Of a DNA stretch of 64,000 nucleotides, positions 54,275 to 63,712 are shown piece after piece. The notes below the pieces were generated by a model, which was not told the DNA's origin, searched no databases, and saw only the letters and a list, made by a program, of their open reading frames with translations. Within the stretch, counting starts at the first letter, position 1. The number at the start of each line of letters is the position of its first letter. Both the position numbers and the translations under genes were made by a program. The stretch comes from Methylomonas sp. (GTDB lineage Bacteria; Pseudomonadota; Gammaproteobacteria; Methylococcales; Methylomonadaceae), in contig JALSLW010000023.1 of assembly GCA_026988155.1 (NCBI GenBank), forward strand, positions 1 through 64,000, read 5' to 3'.

Positions 54275-54775
54275 CTAATATTTACATTCATATTCATTGT
54301 GCATGGTTTTTAAAATTAGAGCTACTTTTTTGGGTGTAATATCCCACCAACCTTTTTCTTGCTCTATTTTCATAAATTGTTTTTCTGTAGCCTCACAATA
54401 ATATAAAGGGACTAATGCCTTTAGTTTTTGATACCTAGCACTATATTCGAATATTTCTTTGTTAAGGGCATTCATTGTTTTATAACCGATATTTGTAGTA
54501 CAGTTTTTTGACTCTTTTCCTTGTAGTAGCGTAGAAATACATAAGCTTGATAATGAATTGTTGGTCACTATTTGCATAGTTTCTTCATGAATTAAACCTT
54601 TTATTCTTCCTGCACGAGCAAATAAATCAGCAGTTTCAATAATTAGCTCCTCTCTTTTATTTTTTATTTCAGTTTCGTTTTTGTAGGAGGATTGAATTTT
54701 CCATTGAATATAACTAGTACAAAAGGATAGAGCGACACCAATTACTACCCCTTGTATAGTTTCATTGACATTCAT
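54275..54775 (-). CDS. small membrane-anchored protein of unknown function
   Basis: A 166-residue protein with one N-terminal hydrophobic segment (about 8-24, [17 protein letters not shown]) and a charged helical remainder. Seven cysteines occur without a CxxC arrangement that I recognise. Its start overlaps the acetyl-CoA synthetase stop by 4 bases (ATGA), so it is coupled to it. Base composition is noticeably more AT-rich than its neighbours, suggesting later acquisition. It splits acs from the aldehyde dehydrogenase. Confidence 0.6.
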   Translation of the reverse strand: MNVNETIQGVVIGVALSFCTSYIQWKIQSSYKNETEIKNKREELIIETADLFARAGRIKGLIHEETMQIVTNNSLSSLCISTLLQGKESKNCTTNIGYKTMNALNKEIFEYSARYQKLKALVPLYYCEATEKQFMKIEQEKGWWDITPKKVALILKTMHNEYECKY

Positions 54776-56709
54776 TTGTTTGCTCGGTGTTCAATAATAT
54801 CATCTACAACTGAAGGGTCGGCCAAGGTAGAAATATCGCCTAGGTTATCAATCTCATTGGCCGCCACTTTTCGTAATATCCGTCGCATAATTTTGCCTGA
54901 ACGCGTTTTTGGCAGTCCGGGTGCCCATTGAATGACATCAGGCGCGGCAATAGGGCCTATTTCATGACGAACTTGCAGAATCAGTTCTTTTTTAAGGTCT
55001 TCTGTTGCAGTGACACCTTGATTTAAAGTGACATAAGCATAAATGCCCTGGCCTTTTATATCATGCGGGAAGCCAACAACTGCCGCTTCGGCAACATGTT
55101 TGCTCAGCACTAAGGCACTTTCTACTTCTGCGGTACCCATTCTGTGGCCGGACACATTAATAACATCGTCAATGCGGCCAGTAATCCAAAAATAGCCGTC
55201 TTTATCACGACGAGCTCCATCGCCGGCAAAATAATATCCAGGATAGGCACTAAAGTAAGTATCAATAAAACGCTGATGATCGCCATAAAGCGTTCGTGCC
55301 TGTGATGGCCAGGGGTGTTTAAAAACTAGGATGCCTTCCGCTTCACCCTCTAATATGTTGCCCTCATTATCAATGATTTCCGGGTTAACGCCAAAGAATG
55401 GCAGCGTGGCAGAGCCTGGCTTTAAATCCGTTGCTCCAGGAAGAGGGGTGATTAAAATTGCTCCGGTTTCTGTTTGCCACCAGGTGTCGACAATAGGGCA
55501 CTTGGCATTGCCGACAATATTGTAATACCATTCCCAGGCTTCCGGGTTTATCGGCTCGCCAACACTGCCTAAAACACGCAGACTGCTGCGATATGTGCGT
55601 TGTACATACTCATTGCCTTGAGCCATTAATGCACGGATGGCTGTCGGTGCTGTATAAAAAATATTGACCTGATGCTTATCTATCACTTGCCAGAAACGGT
55701 CAGGTTCTGGGTAAGTGGGAATGCCTTCAAACATTAAGGTAGTGGCACCATTGCATAAAGGACCGTAAATGATGTAAGAATGGCCCGTTACCCAGCCAAT
55801 ATCTGCGGTACACCAGTAAATATCGCCATCATGATAGTCAAAAACATATTTATGCGTCATGGCTGCCATAAGCAAATAGCCGCCAGTGGTATGCACCACG
55901 CCTTTTGGCTTGCCGGTTGAGCCCGAAGTGTAGAGAATGAATAAAGGGTCTTCGGCATCCATTTCTTCAGCAGGACAGTTATCTGAGACAGCCTCCATGG
56001 CTTCGTGATACCAGATGTCTCGATCAACATTCCAGCTGATAGGGCCGCCTGTATTTTTTATGACGACTACTTTTTGTAGATTGGGACAGCCTAAAGCTGC
56101 TAAATCGGCAGTAACTTTAATGGGAATGGTTCTGCCCCCGCGGTTACCCTCGTCACAGCAGATTAAAAATTTGCAGTCCGAATCTAGGATACGGTCTTTC
56201 AATGCTTCGGAAGAAAAACCGCCAAAAACGATTGAGTGCACGGCACCAATACGGGTGCAGGCAAGAATAACCGTGGCAGCCTCGGCAATCATTGGCAAGT
56301 AGATGCAGACACGATCACCTTTTGTTACGCCCAGTGCTTTTAATACATTGGCAAATCTGCAGACTTGCTGATGCAGTTCTTTATAAGTGATAGTTTTGTC
56401 GATATCTGGATTATCGCCTTCCCAGATAATCGCTGTCTGATTAGCACGTGCTTTTAAATGCCTATCTAGACAATTGATGCTGACATTGAGCTTTCCGCCT
56501 TTAAACCAGCTGATCTCTCCTTTCGGATAATCAAACTCCAAAGTGGTGTCCCAAGGTTTGCTCCAATCGAGAAACAGATTGGCCTGATCAGACCAGAATC
56601 TTTCAGGGTCTGAAATAGACCGCTGGTATAAGGCCTGATATATTTCGGCAGTAATATATGATTTATCAGCTACTTCCTGTTTGACTGGGTATATTTTTTC
56701 TTCAGACAT
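54772..56709 (-). CDS. acs: acetyl-CoA synthetase
   Basis: A 645-residue AMP-forming ligase converting acetate, ATP and CoA to acetyl-CoA. Visible motifs: the phosphate loop [20 protein letters not shown] near 262, [14 protein letters not shown] near 305, WWQTETG near 412, and the acetylation-site lysine in [16 protein letters not shown] near 607. The full length is standard. It heads the minus-strand group with the small membrane protein and the aldehyde dehydrogenase. Confidence 0.97.
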   Translation of the reverse strand: MSEEKIYPVKQEVADKSYITAEIYQALYQRSISDPERFWSDQANLFLDWSKPWDTTLEFDYPKGEISWFKGGKLNVSINCLDRHLKARANQTAIIWEGDNPDIDKTITYKELHQQVCRFANVLKALGVTKGDRVCIYLPMIAEAATVILACTRIGAVHSIVFGGFSSEALKDRILDSDCKFLICCDEGNRGGRTIPIKVTADLAALGCPNLQKVVVIKNTGGPISWNVDRDIWYHEAMEAVSDNCPAEEMDAEDPLFILYTSGSTGKPKGVVHTTGGYLLMAAMTHKYVFDYHDGDIYWCTADIGWVTGHSYIIYGPLCNGATTLMFEGIPTYPEPDRFWQVIDKHQVNIFYTAPTAIRALMAQGNEYVQRTYRSSLRVLGSVGEPINPEAWEWYYNIVGNAKCPIVDTWWQTETGAILITPLPGATDLKPGSATLPFFGVNPEIIDNEGNILEGEAEGILVFKHPWPSQARTLYGDHQRFIDTYFSAYPGYYFAGDGARRDKDGYFWITGRIDDVINVSGHRMGTAEVESALVLSKHVAEAAVVGFPHDIKGQGIYAYVTLNQGVTATEDLKKELILQVRHEIGPIAAPDVIQWAPGLPKTRSGKIMRRILRKVAANEIDNLGDISTLADPSVVDDIIEHRANK

Positions 56710-56743
56710 ATTTTAACCTTAGATATGAGTTGATAAACTTACC

Positions 56744-57643
56744 TTAGTCAATATTATCGCTAATTGCACGGATTTTTTTGTATCTTTTTAATTTTAAGGG
56801 TGCTGGATGCCAATGAGCAATTCCCCAGCTGATCAATTCCTTAACAGGTGCATTTTTGAGCTTGGGTGGCGGATTTTGCTGCAGAAGTTCTAGCAATAAA
56901 AAAATTGTTTTTTGGGGCGTTTCTGTAGAAACAGCCTGAGCACATTTCTGTTTGCTGAGTTTATTGCCTTGCTGGTCAACAATAATAGGGATGTGGCAGT
57001 AATGAGGTGTTTTAAATCCCAGAATATTTTGCAATGCTATTTGCCTGGGAGTTGAATCAAGAAGGTCAAAGCCGCGAACTACATGACTGATGTTTTGCAG
57101 GTGATCATCTATTACAACCGCTAGCTGATAGGCTGTTATGCCATCTTTTCTTTTAATAATGAAATCACCGAACGCCTGGGCAAAATTATGTGTTTGCAGG
57201 CCTTGTAGTTCATCATCAAAACTTATTTCAATATCTGATGATTTAAGGCGTAAAGAATAGGGCGATTTTTGATGGTCAAGCTGACGGCAAGTGCCTGGAT
57301 AGATAGCTGTTTTTATGGCGGATAATGTTTTTCGGCTACAGGTACAGGAATAGACCTTTTTCTGGACGATAAGCTGTTCAATAACTGTATGATAGTATTC
57401 CAAATGATTGCTTTGGTAAACTATCGGTCCATCCCAGTACAGACCAAAGCATTGCAATGTATCAATAATGCTCTCGGAAGCACCGGCTACTTTGCGAGAG
57501 CTGTCTACATCATCAATGCGCAACATCCATTGTCCCTTATTCGCTCGGGCATGCAAAAAGCTGGCTAAAGCGGCATAAAGTGAACCAATATGCAATGGGC
57601 CGGTAGGCGAAGGCGCAAACCGGCCAATATATTTCGCGTTCAG
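56744..57643 (-). CDS. gluQ: glutamyl-Q tRNA(Asp) synthetase with a non-standard start
   Basis: A truncated class I glutamyl-tRNA synthetase-like enzyme that attaches glutamate to queuosine in tRNA-Asp. The motif region YIGRFAPSPTGPLHIGSLYAA requires translation to begin upstream of TTG 57595, yet no ATG, GTG or TTG lies between the dksA stop (57649-57647) and that point. CTG 57643, which gives MNAKYIGRFAPSPTG, fits the expected N-terminus length exactly and is used here. Other landmarks are the zinc-type CTCSRKT near 95 and the KLSKQK signature near 227. AUU 57628 or readthrough of the dksA stop are alternatives. Confidence 0.88.
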   Translation of the reverse strand: MNAKYIGRFAPSPTGPLHIGSLYAALASFLHARANKGQWMLRIDDVDSSRKVAGASESIIDTLQCFGLYWDGPIVYQSNHLEYYHTVIEQLIVQKKVYSCTCSRKTLSAIKTAIYPGTCRQLDHQKSPYSLRLKSSDIEISFDDELQGLQTHNFAQAFGDFIIKRKDGITAYQLAVVIDDHLQNISHVVRGFDLLDSTPRQIALQNILGFKTPHYCHIPIIVDQQGNKLSKQKCAQAVSTETPQKTIFLLLELLQQNPPPKLKNAPVKELISWGIAHWHPAPLKLKRYKKIRAISDNID

Positions 57644-57646
57644 AGT

Positions 57647-58075
57647 TTAGCCCATCTGTTTTTCTCGAATTTCATCAAGGGTCTTGCAATCTATGCACTG
57701 ATCGGCTGTTGGGCGAGCTTCTAATCGACGAACACCAATCTCAATGCCACATGATTCACAATATCCATAATCTCCAGATTCGATATTTTTAAGGGACTCT
57801 TCAATTTTTTTAATTAATTTACGTTCTCTGTCCCGGGTTCTCAATTCCAGACTAAATTCAGATTCCTGTGTTGCCCTGTCATTGGGGTCAGGGAAATTGG
57901 CTGCATCGTCTTGCATATGATGCACAGTACGATCGACCTCTTGCATTAATTCATTTTTCCAATGGTTAAGAATGTTTTGAAAATGCTCTACCATCGCATC
58001 GTTCATAAATTCTTCACCCTCTTTTTCCTGGTAAGGTGTAAAGCTGAAAGGTGTATTTTCAGTTGACTCTGTCAT
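57647..58075 (-). CDS. dksA: RNA polymerase-binding transcription factor DksA
   Basis: A 142-residue DksA that works with ppGpp on RNA polymerase. The coiled-coil tip carries Asp residues in [13 protein letters not shown] near 75, and the zinc finger is [25 protein letters not shown] near 108-132. It stands directly before gluQ, the conserved gammaproteobacterial pair, on the minus strand. The stop TAA is followed in the same frame by gluQ coding sequence. Confidence 0.97.
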   Translation of the reverse strand: MTESTENTPFSFTPYQEKEGEEFMNDAMVEHFQNILNHWKNELMQEVDRTVHHMQDDAANFPDPNDRATQESEFSLELRTRDRERKLIKKIEESLKNIESGDYGYCESCGIEIGVRRLEARPTADQCIDCKTLDEIREKQMG

Positions 58076-58188
58076 CCACTAACTCCTAAGCTAGATCTTT
58101 TAAAAAACTGCGCATTTATATCAGAATAGCCCAGCTTTAGCAAAAAGTTTGTTAAAATTTATTAAATGATAAATTATCAGGATTGGTC

Positions 58189-59352
58189 ATGAAGACAGAA
58201 ATATCGGGACGTATGGACGGTTTCTCCCCTTTTTATGTAATGGAATTATTGCGGCGGGCAAAGCAGCTGGAAGCGCAAGGTAGAAAAATTATCCATATGG
58301 AAATCGGGGAGCCTGATTTTCCAACGCCTTCAGCCGTTGTTGACGAGGCTGTTAAGCATATACAGACTGGACATGTTAAATATACTGCTGCAGCGGGTTT
58401 AATGGAGTTACGTGAAAAAATCAGTGATTATTATTTTAAAAACTATAAGGTTGTCATCTCTCCTAAACGTATTTTTATTACACCGGGAGCATCTGGCGCA
58501 TTTTTATTGGCTTTGGGGGTAAGCTTAAACTCCAGCGAAGAATTAATGATGGCTGATCCTTGCTATCCCTGCAATCAAAACTTTGTTCGGCTACTGGACG
58601 GGAAAGCATCTTTCGTTAACGTTGATGCTAAAACTGACTATCAGCTATCTGCACAGTTAATTAAGCAGAATTGGAATGATAAAACTAGAGGCGTGTTAAT
58701 CGCCTCACCGTCTAATCCTACGGGAACAATAATCTCTTCTGCTGAGTTAGCACGCTCAATTCAGCAAGTTAGTAAATTAGGCGGACTATTTTATTCTGAT
58801 GAAATATATCATGGTCTTGTTTACGGTAAAAAAGCACACTCAGCTTTGGAATTTAGTGATCAGGTCTTCGTGATAAATAGCTTTTCCAAGTATTTTGGCA
58901 TGACAGGCTGGAGAATCGGCTGGCTAATTGTTCCTGATAGCTATATAGATGCTGTTGAGAGACTGGCTCAAAATGTTTTTATTTCAACGGCTACACATTC
59001 ACAATATGCCGCTTTAGCCGCTTTTACTGAAGAAAATATAGCTGAACTTGAAAGGCGAAAGTTTGAGTTTGAAGCAAGGCGTGATTTTTTGTACAGTCAA
59101 TTAATACGATTAGGATTTGATATAACGGCCAAACCCGAGGGAGCTTTTTATATTTATGCCAACTGTTCCCGCTCTACAGATAATAGCTTCAAATTTGCAA
59201 AAGACCTGTTGGAACAGCAGGGTGTAGCAGTGACACCTGGCAAAGATTTTGGAAATAATAAGGAAAATTGCTATATTCGATTTGCATATACAGTCTCAAT
59301 CGCTAAAATGAACACTGCAATTAGAAGATTAGAAAAATTTATATGCCAGTAA
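58189..59352 (+). CDS. class I/II pyridoxal-phosphate aminotransferase
   Basis: A 387-residue aminotransferase from ATG 58189 (CAGGA six bases ahead). Landmarks: HMEIGEPDFPTP near 37, SNPTGTIISSAEL near 182, YSDEIYHGL near 206, the PLP lysine in NSFSKYFGMTGWRIGWL near 238, and FYIYANCS near 323. It belongs to the aspartate-aminotransferase-like group; the amino donor is not certain. It overlaps the rhodanese gene by 10 bases. Confidence 0.92.
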   Translation: MKTEISGRMDGFSPFYVMELLRRAKQLEAQGRKIIHMEIGEPDFPTPSAVVDEAVKHIQTGHVKYTAAAGLMELREKISDYYFKNYKVVISPKRIFITPGASGAFLLALGVSLNSSEELMMADPCYPCNQNFVRLLDGKASFVNVDAKTDYQLSAQLIKQNWNDKTRGVLIASPSNPTGTIISSAELARSIQQVSKLGGLFYSDEIYHGLVYGKKAHSALEFSDQVFVINSFSKYFGMTGWRIGWLIVPDSYIDAVERLAQNVFISTATHSQYAALAAFTEENIAELERRKFEFEARRDFLYSQLIRLGFDITAKPEGAFYIYANCSRSTDNSFKFAKDLLEQQGVAVTPGKDFGNNKENCYIRFAYTVSIAKMNTAIRRLEKFICQ

Positions 59353-59666
59353 TACAGCTTTCAGCCAAGAATTTACAGAAAAAAATAGCAAGTGACGAAG
59401 TGCCTTTGCTTTTGGATGTCAGGGAGCCTGATGAATTTCAATTTGCTCATATTGCAGGGAGTAAGCTGATCCCCTTGAATCAGATTTCTCAAAGGCTGAA
59501 TGAAATAGACTCATCTAAAGACTGTGTGGTTATTTGTCATCATGGCATACGCAGTCAGCAAGCTGCAGCCTATTTAGTACATGTCGGATTGACTAATATT
59601 TTTAATTTAAGCGGCGGTATTGAGGCGTGGTCATTAGATTGTGATAGCACAGTGTTGCGATATTAA
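59343..59666 (+). CDS. rhodanese-like domain protein
   Basis: A 107-residue single rhodanese domain. LLDVREPDEFQFAHIAGSKLIPL lies near 23 and the active-site loop VVICHHGIRSQQAA near 62, with the cysteine persulfide position present. Single-domain rhodaneses of this size (GlpE/PspE-like) transfer sulfur to small acceptors. It overlaps the aminotransferase gene by 10 bases and precedes a DUF3581-type gene by 18 bases. Confidence 0.92.
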   Translation: MPVIQLSAKNLQKKIASDEVPLLLDVREPDEFQFAHIAGSKLIPLNQISQRLNEIDSSKDCVVICHHGIRSQQAAAYLVHVGLTNIFNLSGGIEAWSLDCDSTVLRY

Positions 59667-59684
59667 GGAAAAGAAAATAAAAGT

Positions 59685-60407
59685 ATGTTTTTAAAAGATT
59701 TTTATTCAGGTTCAAATGATAGTATAAGCATTTCAGCAGTACAGGGCGATTCATTTGCAAAAGATATAGCAAACGATTTTAACCCTTTGCATGATGCAGA
59801 TTCCAAAAGGTTCTGTGTTCCTGGCGATTTGCTATTTGCACTTGTATTGCATAAATATGGCGTAAGTAAAAAAATGCATTTTACTTTTGCTGGCATGGTG
59901 GGGCATGGAGACCTTACGCTTGATTTTTCAGAAACTGATGCAAGTCAATTTGAAATCGTTGGAAGCAATGGAAAAACAATTCTCAAGGTTGAAAGGAGCG
60001 GGCAGCAAACTCAGAATGAATCAGTCGTTAATGAGGTGATTCGTAACTATGTAGCTTTTTCTGGACATAACTTTCCTCATATTTTAGTGCCATTAATGGC
60101 GAAGCAAAATGTGATGATTAATATCAATAGACCTTTTGTTATCTATGACAGCATGACATTGGAGTTTGAGCATTTAAACTTTACCGATCCTGTTGTTGAA
60201 ATGCTTGATCCTGAACTTCAAGTCAATGGCAAACGTGCGGATGCTTTTTTTCGCTTCCAGATTAAAGCAGATGATGAAATTGTAGGTAAAGGCTTTAAGA
60301 AGATTGTAATTAGTGGAGTGCGAGAGTATGAAGAACAGCCTATGCAGGAGTTTGTTGATAATTATTTATCCAGAAAAAATATTTATTTAGAGTCTTTAAA
60401 CTCTTAG
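59685..60407 (+). CDS. DUF3581 family protein
   Basis: A 240-residue protein matching the gammaproteobacterial DUF3581 type. Residues about 25-45 (AKDIANDFNPLHDADSKRF) echo the MaoC hot-dog hydration motif and the protein at 23791. No signal peptide. The position after rhodanese, 18 bases away, suggests one transcript with the aminotransferase. Function unknown; an acyl-binding role is inferred from the fold-like motif. Confidence 0.75.
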   Translation: MFLKDFYSGSNDSISISAVQGDSFAKDIANDFNPLHDADSKRFCVPGDLLFALVLHKYGVSKKMHFTFAGMVGHGDLTLDFSETDASQFEIVGSNGKTILKVERSGQQTQNESVVNEVIRNYVAFSGHNFPHILVPLMAKQNVMININRPFVIYDSMTLEFEHLNFTDPVVEMLDPELQVNGKRADAFFRFQIKADDEIVGKGFKKIVISGVREYEEQPMQEFVDNYLSRKNIYLESLNS

Positions 60408-60551
60408 AATCTGCTCAAGATCGTTACGAGTTGCTGTCAGTTATATGCGCATATGAAATACAGAAATCGGAGTTTTTATAAAGTAAATGAGGGTTTTGTG
60501 TACCGTTCAACTACAGCAGGCAATTGGGCAGGCTAAAGCGGAAAATTAAAG

Positions 60552-61796
60552 CTAAATGAAAGTTTCAAAGGGTTCCACTGTTACTATTTGGCCGGCTAAA
60601 ACCCCTTCAGAATCAACAGGCAAAACAATGTAGCAGTTAGCCTTGCTCATCGCGCTCATAATATTTGAGCCCTGCCCGCCTGCTGATCTAACAAATAGCT
60701 CGCCTGACGTACTTTGCGTTAAAATTCCTCGCTGATACTCTTGTCTGCCTTTCTGTTTTTTTAGCTCGCTAAGACAGGTGGCAGATAGAGAAAGGGACCT
60801 TTTCCCTGGCATATCGGTGAGCAGTTGCAAGGCTGGAGCAACTATTTTTTGAAAGGTTGCAATAACCGAAACTGGATTACCAGGAAGACCAAAAAAATAA
60901 CAGTTGTTAATGGTTCCAAAAGCCAAGGGCTTTCCAGGCTTTATTGCAATTTTCCAAAATCCTACCTGACCGCATTCCTCTAAAATTTCTTTTATGTAAT
61001 CGGCATCACCAACAGAAGCGCCGCCAGTTGTGATGATGACGTCCTGTGTTTTGGCTGCGGTGAGCAAGGTATTCTTTATCTGCTGTTTATCATCAGCAAT
61101 CACACCTAAGTCAGAGACGTTAAAGTTATAGTCATTCAGCAGTCCAAATAGTATGTAACGGTTGCTGTCGTAAATTTGCCCTGATTGCAATGTTTGGCCA
61201 ATGGCGCATAATTCATCTCCAGTTGAAAAAAAAGCGATATTTAATTTTCTTTTTACTGACACATCATAAATGCCAGCTGATGCAAGCAGTCCTATATCTA
61301 TGGCAGATATTTTTTTGTGTGCGGGTAAAAGTTCAGCGTTCTGATTGATATCACCGCCAATTTCGCGAATATTTTGCTTAGTGGCTATGTCGGCAGGAAA
61401 AATAATTTTATTGTTGTCACGTTCTATCTGTTCCTGCATGATAACGCTATCAGCATTGTCTGGAACTACTGCCCCCGTGAAGATGCGGATACATTCATTA
61501 TGACCTATATTACCCGGATAAGGTTTGCCAGCCCAGGACGTACCGACAACAGAGAGAATGGAGGGGTGATGTTTCTGCATATCTGAACTGCAAAAGGCAT
61601 AGCCATCCATGGCAGAGTTTCTATCTTGCGGAATATTGATAGGGGAAAGTACTGGGTAGGATAAAACACGTCCTAAAGCCTGTTTCAATGTCACCCGTTC
61701 ATTTCCTATAACGGGCCTGACAGATTCTTTTATAAGCTGTAATGCCTGCTCAATAAGTAGAAGTCCATTTGTGTTAACGCTGCAATAATCAATCAT
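60552..61796 (-). CDS. moeA: molybdopterin molybdenumtransferase
   Basis: A 414-residue MoeA that inserts molybdate into adenylated molybdopterin. Landmarks: DRNSAMDGYAF near 58, GGASVGDADYIKEIL near 260, and YFFGLPGNPVSVIATFQ near 300. It is translated after mobB, overlapping it by 8 bases, so cofactor insertion and guanylation functions are co-expressed. Confidence 0.95.
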   Translation of the reverse strand: MIDYCSVNTNGLLLIEQALQLIKESVRPVIGNERVTLKQALGRVLSYPVLSPINIPQDRNSAMDGYAFCSSDMQKHHPSILSVVGTSWAGKPYPGNIGHNECIRIFTGAVVPDNADSVIMQEQIERDNNKIIFPADIATKQNIREIGGDINQNAELLPAHKKISAIDIGLLASAGIYDVSVKRKLNIAFFSTGDELCAIGQTLQSGQIYDSNRYILFGLLNDYNFNVSDLGVIADDKQQIKNTLLTAAKTQDVIITTGGASVGDADYIKEILEECGQVGFWKIAIKPGKPLAFGTINNCYFFGLPGNPVSVIATFQKIVAPALQLLTDMPGKRSLSLSATCLSELKKQKGRQEYQRGILTQSTSGELFVRSAGGQGSNIMSAMSKANCYIVLPVDSEGVLAGQIVTVEPFETFI

Positions 61797-62319
61797 TATA
61801 AGACTTTAAAAAAATATTTAGAATGAACTCTGAAACAAGTTGAGGATCATTTATATCGAGATGTGCTGGCATATCATCAATGGAAATATGGCTATCAGTG
61901 GCAATGGCAATAATTGTTGGATCATTGGGATAAATAAAAGGTTTGTTTAAAGATGGTCTATGCAATTCTATTTTAGGGAAGGTCTCAGCTTTAAACCCTT
62001 CAACTAATATTAAATCAAGTTCTGACTGATCCAGTGCTTTAAGCTGATCGTCAAGCTTTGGTTCCATTATTGTTTCAAATTCAGTGATAACGGCACGTCT
62101 ATGGCTTGAAACTAGCATAACAGGAGATGCGCCGGCTTCTCTGAGTCGATAGCTGTCTTTGCCCGGCTTGTCTATTTCAAAATTATGATGACTATGTTTT
62201 ATTAAAGCAATACGTAAACCTGATTTTTTCAGCAGCGGGATCAGTTTTGTCAGTAGGGTTGTCTTGCCGGTGCCGCTGAAAGCGGCAAACCCTAATATAG
62301 GAATATGAGCATTGTTCAT
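61789..62319 (-). CDS. mobB: molybdopterin-guanine dinucleotide biosynthesis protein MobB
   Basis: A 176-residue MobB GTP-binding protein. The P-loop GFAAFSGTGKTTLLTKLIP is at about residues 10-28. The family segment IALIKHSHHNFEIDKPGKDSYRLREAGA is near 37, and LILVEGFKAETFPKIELHR near 103. It supports conversion of molybdopterin to the dinucleotide form used by enzymes such as formate dehydrogenase, which fits a C1-metabolising organism. Confidence 0.95.
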   Translation of the reverse strand: MNNAHIPILGFAAFSGTGKTTLLTKLIPLLKKSGLRIALIKHSHHNFEIDKPGKDSYRLREAGASPVMLVSSHRRAVITEFETIMEPKLDDQLKALDQSELDLILVEGFKAETFPKIELHRPSLNKPFIYPNDPTIIAIATDSHISIDDMPAHLDINDPQLVSEFILNIFLKSYND

Positions 62320-62403
62320 GGATTGTCTTTTCAGAAAGTCGAGATGAACACTATTCTAAGGTATTATTTGTAAATATAAAAAACAATTAGGAAGGGTATT
62401 TCG

Positions 62404-62898
62404 TTGATCAGAGTGTATCTAGTTTTAGCATTAATTATTTTGGTATTTTTGGTGATGAATAAATTTTCAAAAACATCGCCGGCAATTAAGTCTAAACTTA
62501 TAAAAAAAGTAGGGGCAGGTGCGATTCTGTTGCTGGTTGTTATTCTGGCGGCAACAGGGCGGTTAAATTGGCTATTTGCTTTGGTAGGTGTGCTGGTGGC
62601 ATTTGTTGTCAGAATGCTTCCTGCGATTATAAGGTATGTACCGCAGCTGCACGAACTATGGACAGCTTTTAATAAAAATGGAACACGCTCTTCGGCATCA
62701 AATGGAGGCGCTCAGCATAAAGGCAAAATGTCTAAACAGGAAGCCAGCGAAATTTTGGGAGTTGCTGTTTTAGCAACAGAAGAAGAAATTATTACGGCGC
62801 ATAGGAAACTAATGCAAAAAATGCATCCAGATAAAGGTGGGTCGGATTATCTGGCCGCTAAAATAAATCAGGCAAAAAAAGTATTGCTGCAAAAATAA
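62404..62898 (+). CDS. membrane-anchored J-domain protein
   Basis: A 164-residue protein with TTG start 62404, behind GGAAGGG. Two or three membrane helices lie at about 4-19, 37-52 and 56-76. The C-terminal J-domain (about 107-163) has [30 protein letters not shown] with an intact HPD, like TIM14/DjlA-type proteins. It would stimulate DnaK at the membrane. Its stop lies directly before the nlpD start. Confidence 0.88.
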   Translation: MIRVYLVLALIILVFLVMNKFSKTSPAIKSKLIKKVGAGAILLLVVILAATGRLNWLFALVGVLVAFVVRMLPAIIRYVPQLHELWTAFNKNGTRSSASNGGAQHKGKMSKQEASEILGVAVLATEEEIITAHRKLMQKMHPDKGGSDYLAAKINQAKKVLLQK

Positions 62899-63678
62899 AT
62901 GATCAAACGCTGGGGCTTTATTATTCTTATTCTGCTGGTCACGGGCTGTTCGGCAAAACGTAATTATGCACCAGTAAGACCATATCAGCGTGATTTAACA
63001 AATGGTGAAAAATACTACACAGTTAAAAAAGGCGATACTTTATATTCTATTGGATTTAGGTCTGGACAGGGCTATCGGCGTTTATCTCAATGGAACGGAA
63101 TACTATCACCTTACAATTTGCAGATAGGGCAGAAAATAAGGCTGGTTAAGCCAAAAAGCCTCTTGTCTAACAGAAAAGTCATGGGCAAGATCCGTCGCCA
63201 AAAACAGACAAAAAAGAGAGGTGCTTCACATAAAAAACTATTTTCAAGGCAAAAAGGGAGATATGTATCACAAAAAAACTCTATGTTTTCAAGCAGTAAC
63301 AAAAAAGTGTTAAAGTTATCTTGGCAGTGGCCGATTAAGAAGAAGATTTTAAAAACTTTTTCGCAAACAGACAATAAAGGAATCGACATTCACGGAAAAG
63401 TAGGGCAGAAGGTTAGATCTGCCTCTTCCGGAAAAGTTGTTTACAGTGGATCCGCCCTTAAAGGGTATGGGAATTTACTTATCATAAAGCATAATTATCT
63501 GTATTTAAGTGCTTATGCAAATAACCGTCGAGTTTTTGTTAAAGAAGGACAGTTTGTAAAAAAAGGGCAAGTCATTGCTGAAGTGGGTCTCGTTGGAGGC
63601 AAACAGGCTTCGTTGCATTTTGAAATAAGAAAAAATGGAAAACCGGTAAATCCTTTAAATTATTTACCGAAACATTAA
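62899..63678 (+). CDS. nlpD: NlpD-like lipoprotein, degenerate LytM amidase activator
   Basis: A 259-residue lipoprotein. The lipobox LVTGC has the lipidated cysteine near 17. The LysM domain is YTVKKGDTLYSIGFRSGQGY near 40, followed by a basic linker and an M23/LytM domain (NKGIDIHGKVGQKVRSASSGKVVYSG, then LHFEIRKNGKPVNPLNYLP). The HxH metal ligand position reads LHF, so it is probably catalytically dead, as in E. coli NlpD, which activates AmiC. It precedes rpoS by 34 bases, the conserved order. Confidence 0.95.
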   Translation: MIKRWGFIILILLVTGCSAKRNYAPVRPYQRDLTNGEKYYTVKKGDTLYSIGFRSGQGYRRLSQWNGILSPYNLQIGQKIRLVKPKSLLSNRKVMGKIRRQKQTKKRGASHKKLFSRQKGRYVSQKNSMFSSSNKKVLKLSWQWPIKKKILKTFSQTDNKGIDIHGKVGQKVRSASSGKVVYSGSALKGYGNLLIIKHNYLYLSAYANNRRVFVKEGQFVKKGQVIAEVGLVGGKQASLHFEIRKNGKPVNPLNYLPKH

Positions 63679-63712
63679 TTTAGTTTATTGCTTATTAACC
63701 TGGAGGTTGATT

